A DNA stretch of 64,000 nt from Agapetus fuscipes (GCA_951799405.1 OX637338.1:2604001-2668000), one strand, 5' to 3'. Shown: positions 41,783-52,451, numbered from the stretch's first letter. Notes: generated by a model not told the origin, from the letters alone. A program made the numbers and translations.

Positions 41783-42130
41783 TTAAAAAAATACTCGTAT
41801 GATTGACATAAGTGGGTCTTTTTCACTCAGTATAAAGTTGCTATGGTAATGTTGAAAATACTGGGCCTTAAGCTTGGTATTTTCCATGTTAGCATATGCG
41901 ACTTTTAACTGTTCAAAAAACTATCCATACGATTGCCACAAGTGCGACCTTTTCACTCAGTTTAAAGTTGCAATGCTAACGTCGAAAATACCGGGCCTTA
42001 AGCTTGGTATTTTCAATATTAGCATCTGTGACTTTAAACAGATTAAAAAAACTACCCTTGTTATTGCCATAAGAGCGTCCTTTTCACTCAGTATAAAGTT
42101 GCTATGCTGGCGTTGAAAGTACAAGGCCAT
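41783..42130. repeat. Tandem array of family N inverted-repeat units (period about 130 bp)
   Basis: Three successive units share TTTTCACTCAGTATAAAGTT and end in facing copies of GTTGAAAATAC and GTATTTTCAATGTTAGCAT, separated by GGGCCTTAAGCTTG. The first unit lacks its left end. Confidence 0.75.
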
Positions 42131-42596
42131 AGCTATTAAATGAAATAACTTTATTTTATTCCCATCTGTGGAATTGCAAGAAACGTCTTTCCCTTTATCC
42201 ATCCGTTATTTATTCTATTTTAAAACTACTGATATTAGACAGCGCAACGAAAAAAAGAAATACAATGATGATCCTCTGCAAATAAAAAAAAAAAAGTAAG
42301 ACGTCTATCGCAGAGAAACAGAGAGAGGGAGGAAGCTAGTAATACTTTGAATGCCTTCTCCGGATAAGAATATCTGTTTGGATGAAAGTAAAAAATTTAA
42401 AGCTTCGCCGAGAAACGGAGGCTGTCTCGATACAAAAGCCTTATTGGAACGTCTGTCGTAAAAAAATCTTCGATCAGCTGAATAAATCTAGAAAAGGCAT
42501 TGTGTACGCTCAGGTACTATGTGTGTTTACTTCTCTCCCCTATGTAGCTCGCTGAGAAAACATCCCCTATTTCTTTTACCTATTATGTATGTAGAA
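42131..42596. other. No recognised feature
   Basis: Nothing supported between the N array and the hAT fossil. Confidence 0.4.
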
Positions 42597-42737
42597 CAGA
42601 TGTTTCCAAATTTTTTTGCCTCGTGGTCCACTTACGATATTTTGTAAACTATGGTTTTGTTTTTACGTGGGTTCAATTTACCTAACATTGTGGGGATTTT
42701 TTACACAATTTCGGTTTCGGAGACGGTTCTGGAGGAA

Positions 42738-43110
42738 ACGGTGGGGGTTTCCCAGCTTCCGAGGGGCTGGTACTCATTTCTTGTGGAGACTGAGTAAACC
42801 TTGCCGGTATTTTATTTAGGGCTAGACATATACACTAATCTAATCTAATCTAAGTTGCAAAGATATGTTACATTGGAGATTCAGATTACATGCATTTTTA
42901 CAACCCGACACGTACAAGTTTGCGCTTGCACATGCCGCATGTGAACCTACAACATAAAAACCAAATCTCATGGACATACACCCTGCAACTCTTGCCGTCC
43001 TTCCCTGAGACAGGGGTGACATTGGCAAAGTGATTACAGCATGAGTGGTCATACATGGTCATACATGCACCGAAATAGAATAGACGAGCTCTCGGCATAG
43101 AATGGATTAC
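42738..43110 (-). mobile_element. Family B SINE, split by a C element
   Basis: GGGGGTTTCCCAGCTTCCGA to GGTATTTTATTTAGGG lies left of the C copy. GCACCGAAATAGAATAG and GAGCTCTCGGCATAGAATGG (head side) lie right of it. Confidence 0.68.
42835..43060 (-). mobile_element. Family C element inside a B SINE
   Basis: (CTAAT)n tail, AAGTTGCAAAGATATGTTAC, CATGCCGCATGTGAACC, ACAGGGGTGACATTGGCAAA. Three nested layers here: hAT, then B, then C. Confidence 0.85.
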
Positions 43111-43238
43111 TATCTATCGACTGGACTACGCCTGGACTATCGAATGGACTACGCTCGTTTTTATTTCCGTTTTCATGGACCCTCAGCATGCTCTCGACTC
43201 CCCCTAGGAGTCCGCATACCGCACTTCGAGAACCTCTG

Positions 43239-43830
43239 CTGTAGATTGTAGAGTCACTTTGTTTCTAGCCTGAATAACGACACAGCCGCTGGTGCATACT
43301 TATTTCCCGTGACTTTATGCTCAGCACTTGTAAAAGTGGGAACACTCTACCTTGCATACATTTCGTGAGATTTGTATGGGTGTAGCCCATCGAGTTATAA
43401 TATAGGGAGTAGAAACTAGCTTACGGCATTGACACATACTTAGGGGCACAGTTGTCCCCAGTCCTGTCAAAAACAACAATTTAAAAATCATGTTCTCACA
43501 TGAAGACTACAGGGGAAAAATAAGAAATGTCAGCAAAATGAGATGAAATGAAATAAAATTTATTCCTTCAAAAAAACAAATGTAATGACGGAATTACACT
43601 GTCTCACTAGATCTGTGATCTGTTCTGAGACAGTGGGAGACAGATAATAATCTACTAATGTTATCTAGTGGCATATGTGTGTATCTAAACCAATTTGTAA
43701 TGCAACAGCAGTCGCTATTACAGTTTATGGAGGTATTTCCGGTTCTTTGTGACAGGCTATAACCATGAGAAATACAGACTCAAATTTATAGTTGTAATTC
43801 ACACAAAATGTTCTTCAACTGACATTCCTT
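43239..43830. other. No recognised feature
   Basis: ACTGTCTCACTAG and CTGAGACAGTG near 43595-43630 form a small stem. Otherwise nothing. Confidence 0.4.
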
Positions 43831-43925
43831 AATAATAATAATAATATCAGGCTAATTTATTTTAAATAACAAATGATAAGAGAGCGCCGTTTTTGTGTGT
43901 GTCACACCTCAAGGGCCCTCTCCGA
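43831..43925 (-). mobile_element. Family A SINE, 3' fragment
   Basis: (AAT)n, CAGGCTAATTTATTT, GAGCGCCGTTTTTGTGTGTG, CACCTCAAGGGCCCTCTCCG. A short insertion lies after the tail. Confidence 0.75.
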
Positions 43926-44358
43926 TCATGGACAAGACTTTCTAAAAAGGTGTGTCTTTCCTTGTTCCTTGTTCTTCCCCTGTGGTCTTCACATGTGAAA
44001 TCCTGTATTGTTTTGCTTTTTCTATTATGTTTTTCAACACCCAATAATTACACATGCCATTATGTCTTAAAATAATGACTTTTACGTTTAAAAATTGTCA
44101 AAATTACAGATCAAAATATTTATAACGCGTGGGCACAATGTTCGCGCAGGAATGAATATCAATGCTGCCAATATTCTGGATATATTTCTTAGTTTCATCC
44201 AAGTTTTTTTTATACAACTAAATAACACCGTGAAGATCTTTGTTCTCTTTCTAACTAAGGACCATTTTTGTGAGTAAATTGAAACAGATTTTTTAAATAA
44301 TTTCTAGTCCATAGATATCATAAGTCAATGGTGTATACAACTAAATTTCTCCTTCTAA
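43926..44358. other. No recognised feature
   Basis: Short frames only; nothing supported. Confidence 0.4.
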
Positions 44359-44400
44359 AGAGTAAAGTACTACCTGCCGTCGCAGTTAGTACTTTACTCT
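44359..44400. repeat. Perfect 14-bp-stem hairpin
   Basis: AGAGTAAAGTACTA (44359-44372) and TAGTACTTTACTCT (44387-44400) pair exactly around a 14-nt loop. Too short for a typical pre-miRNA; function unknown. Confidence 0.6.
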
Positions 44401-44619
44401 CGGCGATAATGTACAGCTGGAATAATCTACTTAGAGGAAGGGAAGCGAGCTTTTAGTGTGATAAAGAACACCATTAATTTATCGCGAACCAATTTAGGCA
44501 AGCATCCCTGATTTAAAACTACCCACTTGTGGGGAGGTTTTTTCAACGTAATTAATTGTCGTCGTACATGGTTTTAAAGTTATTTATTTCATCTGTTGAA
44601 CGATCCATTTATTAGTAGG

Positions 44620-44695
44620 TATAATGTTCACTTTGCTAATATCACCCTTGTTTCAGGTAAGGTCGCCAAAAGCTAAATTGTTTGTGTTCACTTCT
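44620..44695 (+). mobile_element. Family C fragment
   Basis: TGTTCACTTTGCTAATATCA, CCCTTGTTTCAGGTAAGGTC and GCCAAAAGCTAAATTG are the C middle. Confidence 0.6.
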
Positions 44696-44944
44696 AATCT
44701 TATATAACCTAACGTAAAAAAATTATGAATAGGAGATCGAAATTTTAACTGCTTAGCCCACCAAATATAACTCATTATTCATAATTTATAAATATTTATT
44801 AAGAAAAAAATTGGCATAAGTAAAACTACATTGAATGTAAAATGTCAAATCAGTTTTAAGGTCGATCACTGAAATTTTAGCTATCCTCGGCGATCGACCT
44901 TAAAACCTCCCGCACTCGACCGTATGGGCACCTCATCAGATAAC

Positions 44945-45145
44945 ATATCAATATAACATTGGGGATTCACATTATATGCATTTTCACAAAGTTCGCGCTT
45001 ACACATGCCGCATGTGAACCTACAACATTAAAACCCAATCTCATATTAACATACACCCTGCAACTCTTGCTGGCCTTTCCTGAAACAGGGGTGACATTTA
45101 CAAAGTGAACCATTTTCTATAGCATGGGTGGTCAGCCGCATACCA
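44945..45145 (-). mobile_element. Family C element (LINE-1 subtype)
   Basis: TAACATTGGGGATTCACATT, ACATGCCGCATGTGAACCTA, ACAGGGGTGACATTTACAAA, GTGGTCAGCCGCATACCAG, then the LINE spacer AAATTATATTTTAAAAATC. Confidence 0.82.
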
Positions 45146-45189
45146 GAAACATACACAACAAATTATATTTTAAAAATCAACCAACAATA

Positions 45190-45330
45190 TTCATTTGAGG
45201 TGTGGATTTTAATTTGTAAGTACACATGCAGCATTTGTAAGCATGAACTTACCTACACGTGTCTGTTTGTGGGCATGCATTTAATATGAATCTTAAACAT
45301 AATTTTGCAACTAATATTCGATCAGATTGA
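45190..45330 (+). mobile_element. Family C element, 3' part
   Basis: TATTCATTTGAGGTGTGGAT, CACATGCAGCATTTGTAAGC, GTGTCTGTTTGTGGGCATGC, worn tail. Confidence 0.72.
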
Positions 45331-45775
45331 TAATATAGTATCAAGGACAAATTAAAATAAAATAAAATTACATCAAAGTGTATGTTAGATGTAATTTTAT
45401 GTGTTGAAAATGTTTACAATTCGGGTCGTATGAAAAACTCGCTTACCATAGAGTTATGAAAATCTGCATTTGCATGAAACCCTGATAGCATGCGCTTATG
45501 GGAACTGGAGCAAAGTTAGGAGTTTTGAGTTGCCGCGCCTGCTAAGAATTACAACCAAAGCATGCACCCCTACCCCATGCTAGGCTGCTAGGTTTTATGT
45601 TCCACCCTAAGCTTCATGCCACAAGTTATGCTATCTCTACAACTTTCTAGAAATGAAATGTCGGGGCTTTCCTTCTTGCACAAATAATATTTAGATTGCT
45701 AATGCCCGGTATGTTTGGGGTGGCTAGTGCCACTAAACGGCGCTGTATACAAATTGTCCAATTATTATTATTAAT
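45331..45775. other. Mostly unassigned
   Basis: GGGGTGGCTAGTGCCACTAA at 45718 recurs inverted near 60910, a short dispersed repeat of unknown type. Confidence 0.4.
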
Positions 45776-45893
45776 ATTTTATGTTCAACGTTAGCATAGC
45801 GACTTTATACTGAATGAAAAAGACGCACTTAGGTTAATCGTCTGGGTAGTTTTTTTATCAGCTTGAAGTCACATATGCTAACATTGAAATTAA
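45776..45893. mobile_element. Family N inverted-repeat element, single unit
   Basis: GTTCAACGTTAGCATAGCGA and TCACATATGCTAACATTGAA are the inverted ends. The interior matches the 41783 array in reverse. Confidence 0.68.
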
Positions 45894-46395
45894 GAGGTTC
45901 GACCCTGATGTATGGAAGCGAGTCATGGACGGGGAATGAAAGAGAAGTAAATAAGGTATGCACCATAGAAATGGCTCATTTGAGAAGTATGACAGGAAAA
46001 ACACTGAAAGATACAGTAAGAAACGAATGGGTTCTGAATAAATGCGGAGTAAAAGAAAGCGGGAAAGTGAAAGTTCAAAAGAGTGTGATGCGATGGTTGC
46101 CGTATTGAAAGAATGAATGAAGACCGACTGACAAAAAGAGTGTATAAAGGGAATGTAATAGGTAAGCGTGGAAGGGGAAGACCTAGAAAATAATGTATTG
46201 ATCAGATAAGTTGGATTGCGAATGAATGGAATTTACAAAGTGGAAACAAGAGAAGAGCATGCATGAAAAGAGTGATGAAATTAGATGAGATGAAAGAAGT
46301 ATGCAAGGACAGAGTCAAGTGAAGGCACTTGTGTGGAGGTACCAGCCAACCCCTAGAGGAATGGCGGCAGGATACAAGATAAGACAAGATGTACC
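45894..46395 (+). pseudogene. LINE-3 (RTE-like) ORF2 C-terminal part
   Basis: Encodes LMYGSESWTGNEREVNKVC, HLRSMTGKTLKDTVRNEW and KVQKSVMRW. After frame breaks come ERMNEDRLTKRVYKG and KRGRGRPRK, then the C-terminal KEVCKDR block. After GGAATGGCGGCAGGATACA there is a GATAAGACAAGAT tail, distinct from LINE-1 and LINE-2. 5'-truncated at an N element end. Confidence 0.82.
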
Positions 46396-46519
46396 TGAAG
46401 CTAATAGCATACCTCAGGTGGCACTCCTTGTGGGATTGCTCCTAGTATTTTATACCCATAGTAATATTGTCGCGTACAAACATTTTAAGTCATTAATTTA
46501 AACAAAATCAGATCAGCAC

Positions 46520-46612
46520 CATCATCATCACGCTGAAGAAATCAATCGCAGACATGGACGAAACGTCTGGAATCTCCAGTTCAGATAAACCATGGAAACA
46601 TGTCCCGATTGT
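46520..46612. mobile_element. Penelope-like terminal fragment
   Basis: CACGCTGAAGAAATCAATCG, GACATGGACGAAACGTCTGG and AATCTCCAGTTCAGATAAAC resemble one arm of 2983-3060 and 61110-61200. Confidence 0.42.
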
Positions 46613-46658
46613 TTTTTTTTTGTAACATTTGATAACCTCAGTATTCATAGTATTTATT

Positions 46659-46884
46659 GACTGAATAAGTGCTGATTCGCTGATTTGAGAAATCGTGGAG
46701 AAAACGTTTTATTGTGTGTAACTTTTCATAGTAAGTGAACTAATTGTAAATTAGTGCTCATGAAAAAATTATAACCTACAAGATTTTCACGCTTCTTTAG
46801 TGTTTTCTCTCGTAGAAAATAGGAAAAAGGTGTATTTATCCGAGAAACCCATGTCAGCTTAATATGTCACTTATTCAGTTTTAC
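46659..46884. mobile_element. Family F inverted-repeat element
   Basis: ACTGAATAAGTGC and CACTTATTCAGT are the inverted ends. The interior aligns with 26363-26594 throughout. Confidence 0.72.
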
Positions 46885-47057
46885 ATTGAAAGTACCTATA
46901 TTATTAAAATGTCAACTATTTCACTTCCTCTCAAGAAATGTCTAGTAAAGTTGTGTAAAGGATGGCGACTGCCCACGACTATGTTTCTAGTTGAGAAATC
47001 AAACAATATATTTGGCGAGCGGACATTCTGCATTTCGCCAAAGCGGAGGCGGCAGCG

Positions 47058-47152
47058 GTTTCCGGAGCGGTGAGCGGGGCGGCGAGCAGGGCGGCGAGCG
47101 GGGCGGCGCGGCGAGCGGGGCGGCGAGCGGAGCGGCGGGCGGAGCGACACGA
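47058..47152. repeat. GC-rich 12-mer minisatellite
   Basis: About seven or eight imperfect GCGGCGAGCGGG units in otherwise AT-rich DNA. Arg/Ala/Gly-rich frames in several registers are by-products. Confidence 0.85.
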
Positions 47153-47440
47153 AGGTCTTATCCACATCCGGCATTTCGATCTAAGTCAAGTCCTGAAAAA
47201 TGGCTTAGCGTTTGTCAAAGCCAGCAATTCCAGGAAGACAAACCATGTGGAGGGAACGCGCAAGGTCGTATGTCACAATAATGCAAGATGTATTTTGGAA
47301 TGCAATGGTGGTGCAACGAAAATGCATCATTTTGAATTGAATGTTGCACGACCTGTAACTGACGTGTTCTAGATATTCTTGGTCTTGTTAGGTACCTACC
47401 TACGTTTTGCATTTCAAAGATTTACCCTTGTTTATATTTG

Positions 47441-47590
47441 TGCTCCTTGACTGATAGGTTGGTATGAGGCTGACTACCTTTGCTGTGAAAAAATGGTTCA
47501 CTTGGCCAATGTACACGTGTCTGCTTATGGAAATTCATTTTATATGAATCTTTAATGTAATATATCGTTGCAACTTAGATTACAGATGGA
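47441..47590 (+). mobile_element. Family C element, internally deleted
   Basis: TCCTTGACTGATAGGTTGGT to CACTTGGCCAATGT jumps to ACACGTGTCTGCTTATGG and the tail CAACTTAGATTACAGATGG. Confidence 0.8.
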
Positions 47591-47763
47591 TTAAAATAGT
47601 TTTGTTTTAACATCGCTTTTCAAAAAAAAGATTGGTACAATCTGAAATAACAAATTTTAAATTCTTTAGTGTACAATGTTTTGAAGGAATTCAAAGAAAA
47701 CACTGTTTATTTTCACTCAAATATATTTAAAAAGATTAAAATCTTAAAATAAATTACAAACGC

Positions 47764-47790
47764 GTTTTCGACCTAGTAGGTCATCATCAG
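47764..47790 (-). ncRNA. Hammerhead-ribozyme-like core
   Basis: Minus strand CTGATGA, ACCT/AGGT stem, GAAAAC. Lies about 20 bp from a C element, as at 62256. Confidence 0.42.
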
Positions 47791-47809
47791 GTATTTTAAA
47801 TTCAATAAT

Positions 47810-48022
47810 ATTTGTTTCACTTTTGCCAATGCCACCCCGGTTCAGGGAACGGCGGCAGGAGTTGCAAGGTTTATGTTCGTGTGAGGTTTTGCTTATTTGT
47901 ATGCACACATGCAGAATGTGTAGGCGCGAACCTACATGTGCCTGTCTATGGGCATGCATTTAATATGAGCCTTAAATGATAACATATCTTTGCAGCTTAG
48001 ATTATAGATTATAGATAGATTA
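47810..48022 (+). mobile_element. Family C element, 5' end missing
   Basis: TTTCACTTTTGCCAATGCCA, GGCGGCAGGAGTTGCAAGG, ACACATGCAGAATGTGTAGG, tail GATTATAGATTATAGATAG. Confidence 0.83.
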
Positions 48023-48179
48023 ACACTGCTCAATCAAACCTTAAAACTGTCTCAGACCATCACAAAGGACGCTATAAGGATGAAGGATATCTGAAATGTC
48101 CTTTAAGATGTGGGAGTCAGCTGAAAGTCACCTTCACAGAAGGCTTCCTCTGCACAAGCAGGAACTAGTGACCTTCGAA

Positions 48180-48690
48180 CCTTGAGATGAGGAAAAGAAA
48201 AGAGGAAAGCGAAGACCGAGAAAAATATGACTGAAACTGATTAGTAAAATTGTGAAAGAATGGTTATACAAAGCGAATGTAAATAAGGAAATTTATGAAA
48301 AAGGTGATGGATATGAATGAATTGAAAGAGGTATGCAACGATAGGAAAAAATTGAGGCAAATCTACATAGACATTCTGCATTATCGGTGTTATGGCCGAG
48401 CGGGCCAAGTGGGCTGATCTTTCTAGCGTATTAAGAATATAATTACGTTGGTTCGACCCCCGCCTGGGTCATTTGATCATAACTTTGACCCTGGTTCAAC
48501 AGATGTCATTGGGTAATTATTAATTCATTAAAATAAACAATAATTAATTATTAATTGGTGATATTAATACCTGTTTCTGGCCAGGCAGAATAGGTTGGTG
48601 AAATGCATTCCTCTTCACAAATCTATTTAAAAAAAATAGGCTCTAGCCACTCCTAGCGGAATGGTAGCAGAGTTACAGTTACAGACCTTC
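48180..48690 (+). pseudogene. LINE-2 (RTE-like) 3' end split by a D SINE
   Basis: GAAAGCGAAGACCGAGAAAA and GGTGATGGATATGAATGAAT give the KVMDMNELKEVCNDRK block. After the D SINE, CTCTAGCCACTCCTAGCGGA and the GAGTTACAGTTACAG tail complete it. Confidence 0.78.
48378..48638 (+). mobile_element. Family D SINE, best copy
   Basis: GTGTTATGGCCGAGCGGGCC (box A of tRNA-Ser/Leu type) and TTGGTTCGACCCCCGCCTGG (box B). Then ACTTTGACCCTGGTTCAACA, TAATTATTAAT repeats, CTGTTTCTGGCCAGGCAGAA and an A-rich tail. Confidence 0.85.
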
Positions 48691-49178
48691 AAACATATGA
48701 AAAATAATAAAAAATTTAATAAACATTCATTTTATTTTTTTGCTTTCAATTCTATACGTTTTAAAAGTGCTTACAACTCTGTTTTAGGACCTACCTATGA
48801 GTATATAGAAAAAATGTAGATGAAACATCTTATTGCCGGAAAGTCTCCGATGCCAGCGGCTAGAAAATGATTGATTAACTTTCATATTGATATTGCCATG
48901 AAAGATTATCTCGTAACTTACTATGTGCGCCCATAATATCCAGATGAAAGTAAAGTTTTGTATGCAAGATCCCGAGTAAACAAACTGAATGTTATGAAAG
49001 CAATTTCAAGTTTGAAGACTGCACGTTCAATTTTGCTGCAAGAATAAATTCGCATTGCATTTTCCATAGTTCAAGGTTTGTCTGAATGAACTTTACCATA
49101 TGCAGGACTTGACCAATACTGTTAACAATGGACCGTGATTGTATAGCAGGCATACACGATTTGCGAACACATAAAGAA
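48691..49178. other. No recognised feature
   Basis: AT-rich; nothing supported. Confidence 0.4.
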
Positions 49179-49345
49179 ATGAAAGGTCGGCAGGAGTTGC
49201 GGGGTGTATGTCTGTTTAAGATTTAGTTTTTATGTTGTAGGTTCACATGTGGCATACGCAAGCACGAACATGTACGTGTATGCTTGTAAGAATGCATGTA
49301 ATGTGAATCCCCAAATGTTACATATCTTTGCAACTTAGATAAGAT
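49179..49345 (+). mobile_element. Family C element, 3' two-thirds
   Basis: AAAGGTCGGCAGGAGTTGCG, TGTTGTAGGTTCACATGTGG, CATATCTTTGCAACTTAGAT. Confidence 0.8.
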
Positions 49346-49392
49346 AAAGAAAATAATTAAGCCTATTCTTTCGATATTTATCTCCCCTCCCC

Positions 49393-49645
49393 CCAGTGTT
49401 TGTTAGGTTTATCTACCATTTGATTCAAAGGTGACCTTTAAATGAAATTGTATTAAGAATCGCATTCTACACAATGTGAGATAAGAAAAACGCGATAAAG
49501 GAAGAGCTGTTTTTAGTATTTTCAAAATCAATTTCCAGTTTTCACAAGACACATTGGTCCAGTTCCAGTCCAGTTCAGACACATTGGTCCAAACACTTAT
49601 CATGTGAAATTACTTCGGAGAGACATAAGACAAACAAGTCCGGTA
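49393..49645. mobile_element. Family E element, both ends
   Basis: CCAGTGTTTGTTAGGTTTAT and CATAAGACAAACAAGTCCGG are loosely inverted. The interior GATTCAAAGGTGACCTTTAA matches the other copies. It contains a duplicated CACATTGGTCCA. Confidence 0.58.
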
Positions 49646-49689
49646 GATACTTCATTTGGTACAATGCTTCAATCCCTCTATTTTTGTGT

Positions 49690-49958
49690 GTGAGTGCTAT
49701 TTTTTAGTGTATCACACCTCAAGAGCCCTCTGCGAGCTTTGATTGACACTATAGAAGGCGCCAATTCTCAAGCAAGACCTAGTTGCTGTAAGGCTGTAAG
49801 GTTTTTGGTTCAGGCATAATATATTTTTTTTTTTCAACCCAACGAAGAGCATATTTGAAAATATAAATGGCGTATTTTTTGTGCTACGCCAGAATTCGAG
49901 CCCGTAACCTTCCATTTACGATTCCGAAGCGTTAACACTCGACTACGGACCGGTCTTA
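49690..49958 (-). mobile_element. Family A SINE, worn
   Basis: CACACCTCAAGAGCCCTCTG, CAAGCAAGACCTAGTTGCTG, head GCTACGCCAGAATTCGAGCC to GACTACGGACCGGTC. The (AAT)n tail is lost. Confidence 0.83.
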
Positions 49959-50470
49959 GTAAGCACTATCACCATGACTATGTAACTAAGTACTTATAAA
50001 AAAAACTTATCAGTCTCACTAGTAAACTTATATAGTGTTCCTCTAGTAAATTGAAATAACATTCTCGAGTTGAGCAACAAAGCTGGCAAAATGGTATATT
50101 TGCGTTCTCAAGGACTTTTCACATCATTTACAGGAAGAAGATTTCTTTCTTGAATATTATGCTTGTTGAGGCTTTTTTTTTCAGGTAGGGCCTACAAGGA
50201 GATGTCTGGATATGGCGTAGGCCGGACATGGTACAACCCTTCCGTTGTTAGACCTCCTAGCATTACGCTTTCCTCAGCACAGTGAACATTTTCGGGATAA
50301 TATATGTGAATATAAAAATCTTGGCCAGTGATATTATGATCGTTTAATATGTATGAAATGGAATACATCATTTTTCTCGGAAAATGAATATACTGGTTAT
50401 AAACAGATATGGAAGCGATGTGCCAAATTTCATCTGGATTTGATGACGAGAACAGTTGTATAATCTACTT
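49959..50470. other. No recognised feature
   Basis: No ORF, RNA or repeat family recognised. Confidence 0.4.
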
Positions 50471-50474
50471 ATAA

Positions 50475-50640
50475 TCGAAGTTACAAATATGCTACCTTTA
50501 TTTAGCATTCATATGGCATGTTGACACACATGCCGCATGTGGACTTACAAAATAAAATTCTAATGAACATAAGCCTGAAACAAGGGTGACATTGGTGAAG
50601 TATTGGTGGTCAGCCTCATAGCAACTTATTAGTCAAGAAA
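50475..50640 (-). mobile_element. Family C element, internally deleted
   Basis: CACATGCCGCATGTGGACTT, AACAAGGGTGACATTGGTGA, GGTCAGCCTCATAGCAACTT. Confidence 0.72.
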
Positions 50641-50714
50641 CAATTTTTCATTTTGATTTTTAAGATTTGTAAGCAAGATCGGTTACAAATTTAATCTTTA
50701 ACATTCAATCACAG

Positions 50715-50910
50715 ATTCATACTTATAGGTTGGTATGAGGCTGACTACGCATACAGTGAAAAAAATCGAAAAAAGTTTCAGTGCAGAGCGGCATTTGAGG
50801 TTTGTGTTATTTTGCGAGTTCACAAGCAGCATGTGTAAGCACGAATTTTCACGTGTCTGCTTGTGAGCGTTCATTAAATGATAATCTTAACTATCCACTC
50901 AACTTGGATA
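50715..50910 (+). mobile_element. Family C element, divergent
   Basis: ACTTATAGGTTGGTATGAGG, CAAGCAGCATGTGTAAGCAC, CGTGTCTGCTTGTGAGCG. The middle is deleted. Confidence 0.75.
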
Positions 50911-51336
50911 AAAGTTATTTTATTCTTTAGTCTCTCTTTTAGCAGAAACAATATAATAAAACCTTTCTTGTCTGAACAATTTTGAAAAAAAAGAGATTAA
51001 ATTTGTAAAGGCACTCTTCTGTGATGTCCAAGGCATAAAATTTCTCTCAAGTGATCTGCAACATTGGAAAATAAAACCTGAGAAAGAAAAGAATACAATA
51101 ATATTCTTGAAGGCTTTAAAAAAAAACAATGTTTGAACTACATGGCTCTAAGCTGATTTATTGGATGATAATGAAAACTTTTATTTGATTTTTGGCAACA
51201 TTTCACAGTGCCTACACTTTATGGACTTATATCGGAAAAGCTTCAAAAAAAGTTTCCACGAAAAACAATAAACGTCGCCTGCCATTAAAAGTCAGCACGC
51301 GTAGCGCGGCCCTCTCTAAGTCAATAGGTCCTTAAA
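50911..51336. other. No recognised feature
   Basis: The 50920-51129 minus frame lacks a domain. Confidence 0.4.
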
Positions 51337-51504
51337 AGTAGGGTTGTTATGGATATGAAGCTTTGGATATGGCTACGGATACGGATATAGTAATGAAAGT
51401 GTTTCGGTTTCAAATACCGCTACATATATGACATCATTTCAGATATCCGCTAGTTTCGGATGCTTTCGGATATTTATTTTTTATGAAATTGTTACAGCAT
51501 TATA

Positions 51505-51570
51505 CTCTGAGCTATTCCTAGCGGAATGGCGACAGAGTAATTGTTAAAGTTGCAGTAATAGACCTACAAA
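51505..51570 (+). mobile_element. LINE-2 3' tail fragment
   Basis: TATTCCTAGCGGAATGGCGA and CAGAGTAATTGTTAAAG match the post-stop tail of LINE-2. No coding sequence is left. Confidence 0.6.
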
Positions 51571-51694
51571 TAAGAACATTAATTGGATCGTGTGGATGTG
51601 GATGTTTGTTGATGTGGTTTTACAATCTGAGTGATTGAGTGATTATTTACAGCTTTCGCTTAAAAATCCAAAAATAATATAATCGTAGCACAAT

Positions 51695-51948
51695 GTCTAT
51701 AACCTATGTTGCAAATATAATATATTACACTTAATATTCAGATTCAATGCATTTTCTTAAGCAGACACGTATAAGTGTGCGCTTACACATGCCGCATGTG
51801 AACTTACAACATAAAAACCCAATTTCAAATGAATATACACTCTGCAACTCTTGCCGACCCTCCCTGAAACAGGGATGACATTGGCAAAGTGAACCATTTT
51901 TTTACAGTATGGATAATCAGCCTCATACCAACCTTTGAGTCAAGGAAT
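51695..51948 (-). mobile_element. Family C element, full length
   Basis: TTGCAAATATAATATATTAC, CACATGCCGCATGTGAACTT, ACAGGGATGACATTGGCAAA, 5' edge GAGTCAAGGAATG. Confidence 0.85.
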
Positions 51949-52092
51949 GTAACATTGATTATTTCCATTACATTATTTAATATTATCCGTAATTATCCGA
52001 AACTTTTACTTCGGTTTCGGTTATGAATACATATATTCTTATTTATTTCGGATATCCGATAGTTTCGGTTACAGAAATCCATAACATCCCTG

Positions 52093-52451
52093 CTTTAAAA
52101 AGTTGTATAAGAAGCTGTTGAAAGAGAATTAAAAAAAACGGTTAAAAAAATACTTTGAAAAAAAGCGTAGAACTTTGAAGTTAATATCCTCTTAATTATT
52201 AATGCTTTACCTAGAAACACTGCCTAGCTACCAGTGACGAAACCTCAAATAAGGCCTTTAGTGGCTGCCGTACTTAATTTTTTACAAAAAAAGAACCTGG
52301 AGTAGATTTTACTTGCTTAATACAGTTTGAAGGTTCAGGTCTCCTGCACCACGATTTTGCAGGACTCTTTTTAGTACCGCTTTCTTCATGGTCCTCTTAC
52401 TTCAAAGACTTCCGCATCTGCTTCTATATCGTGTAGTCAATTTTAACAGCT
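52093..52451. other. No recognised feature
   Basis: Nothing supported. Confidence 0.4.

Larger units (their letters stand above)
42597..43238. mobile_element. hAT-like DNA transposon fossil
   Basis: Ends CAGATGTTTCCAAATTTT and CGAGAACCTCTG are weakly inverted (CAGA-GTT...). Flanking 8-mers ATGTAGAA (42589-42596) and CTGTAGAT (43239-43246) share TGTAGA with TA at the centre. The interior contains B and C insertions. Confidence 0.6.
51338..52092. mobile_element. Probable hAT-like element (family K)
   Basis: TAGGGTTGTTATGGATATG and ATCCATAACATCCCTG are inverted ends of the form seen in many hAT elements. Both flanks continue with facing GGATATCCG-rich sequence. Flanking 8-mers CTTAAAAG and CTTTAAAA agree at six positions. 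Interrupted by LINE-2 and C pieces. Confidence 0.6.

Noticed and set aside
47070..47372. Ala/Arg-rich frame that could look like a basic protein
   Set aside because: It arises from the GC-rich 12-mer array; other registers and the opposite strand are equally open.
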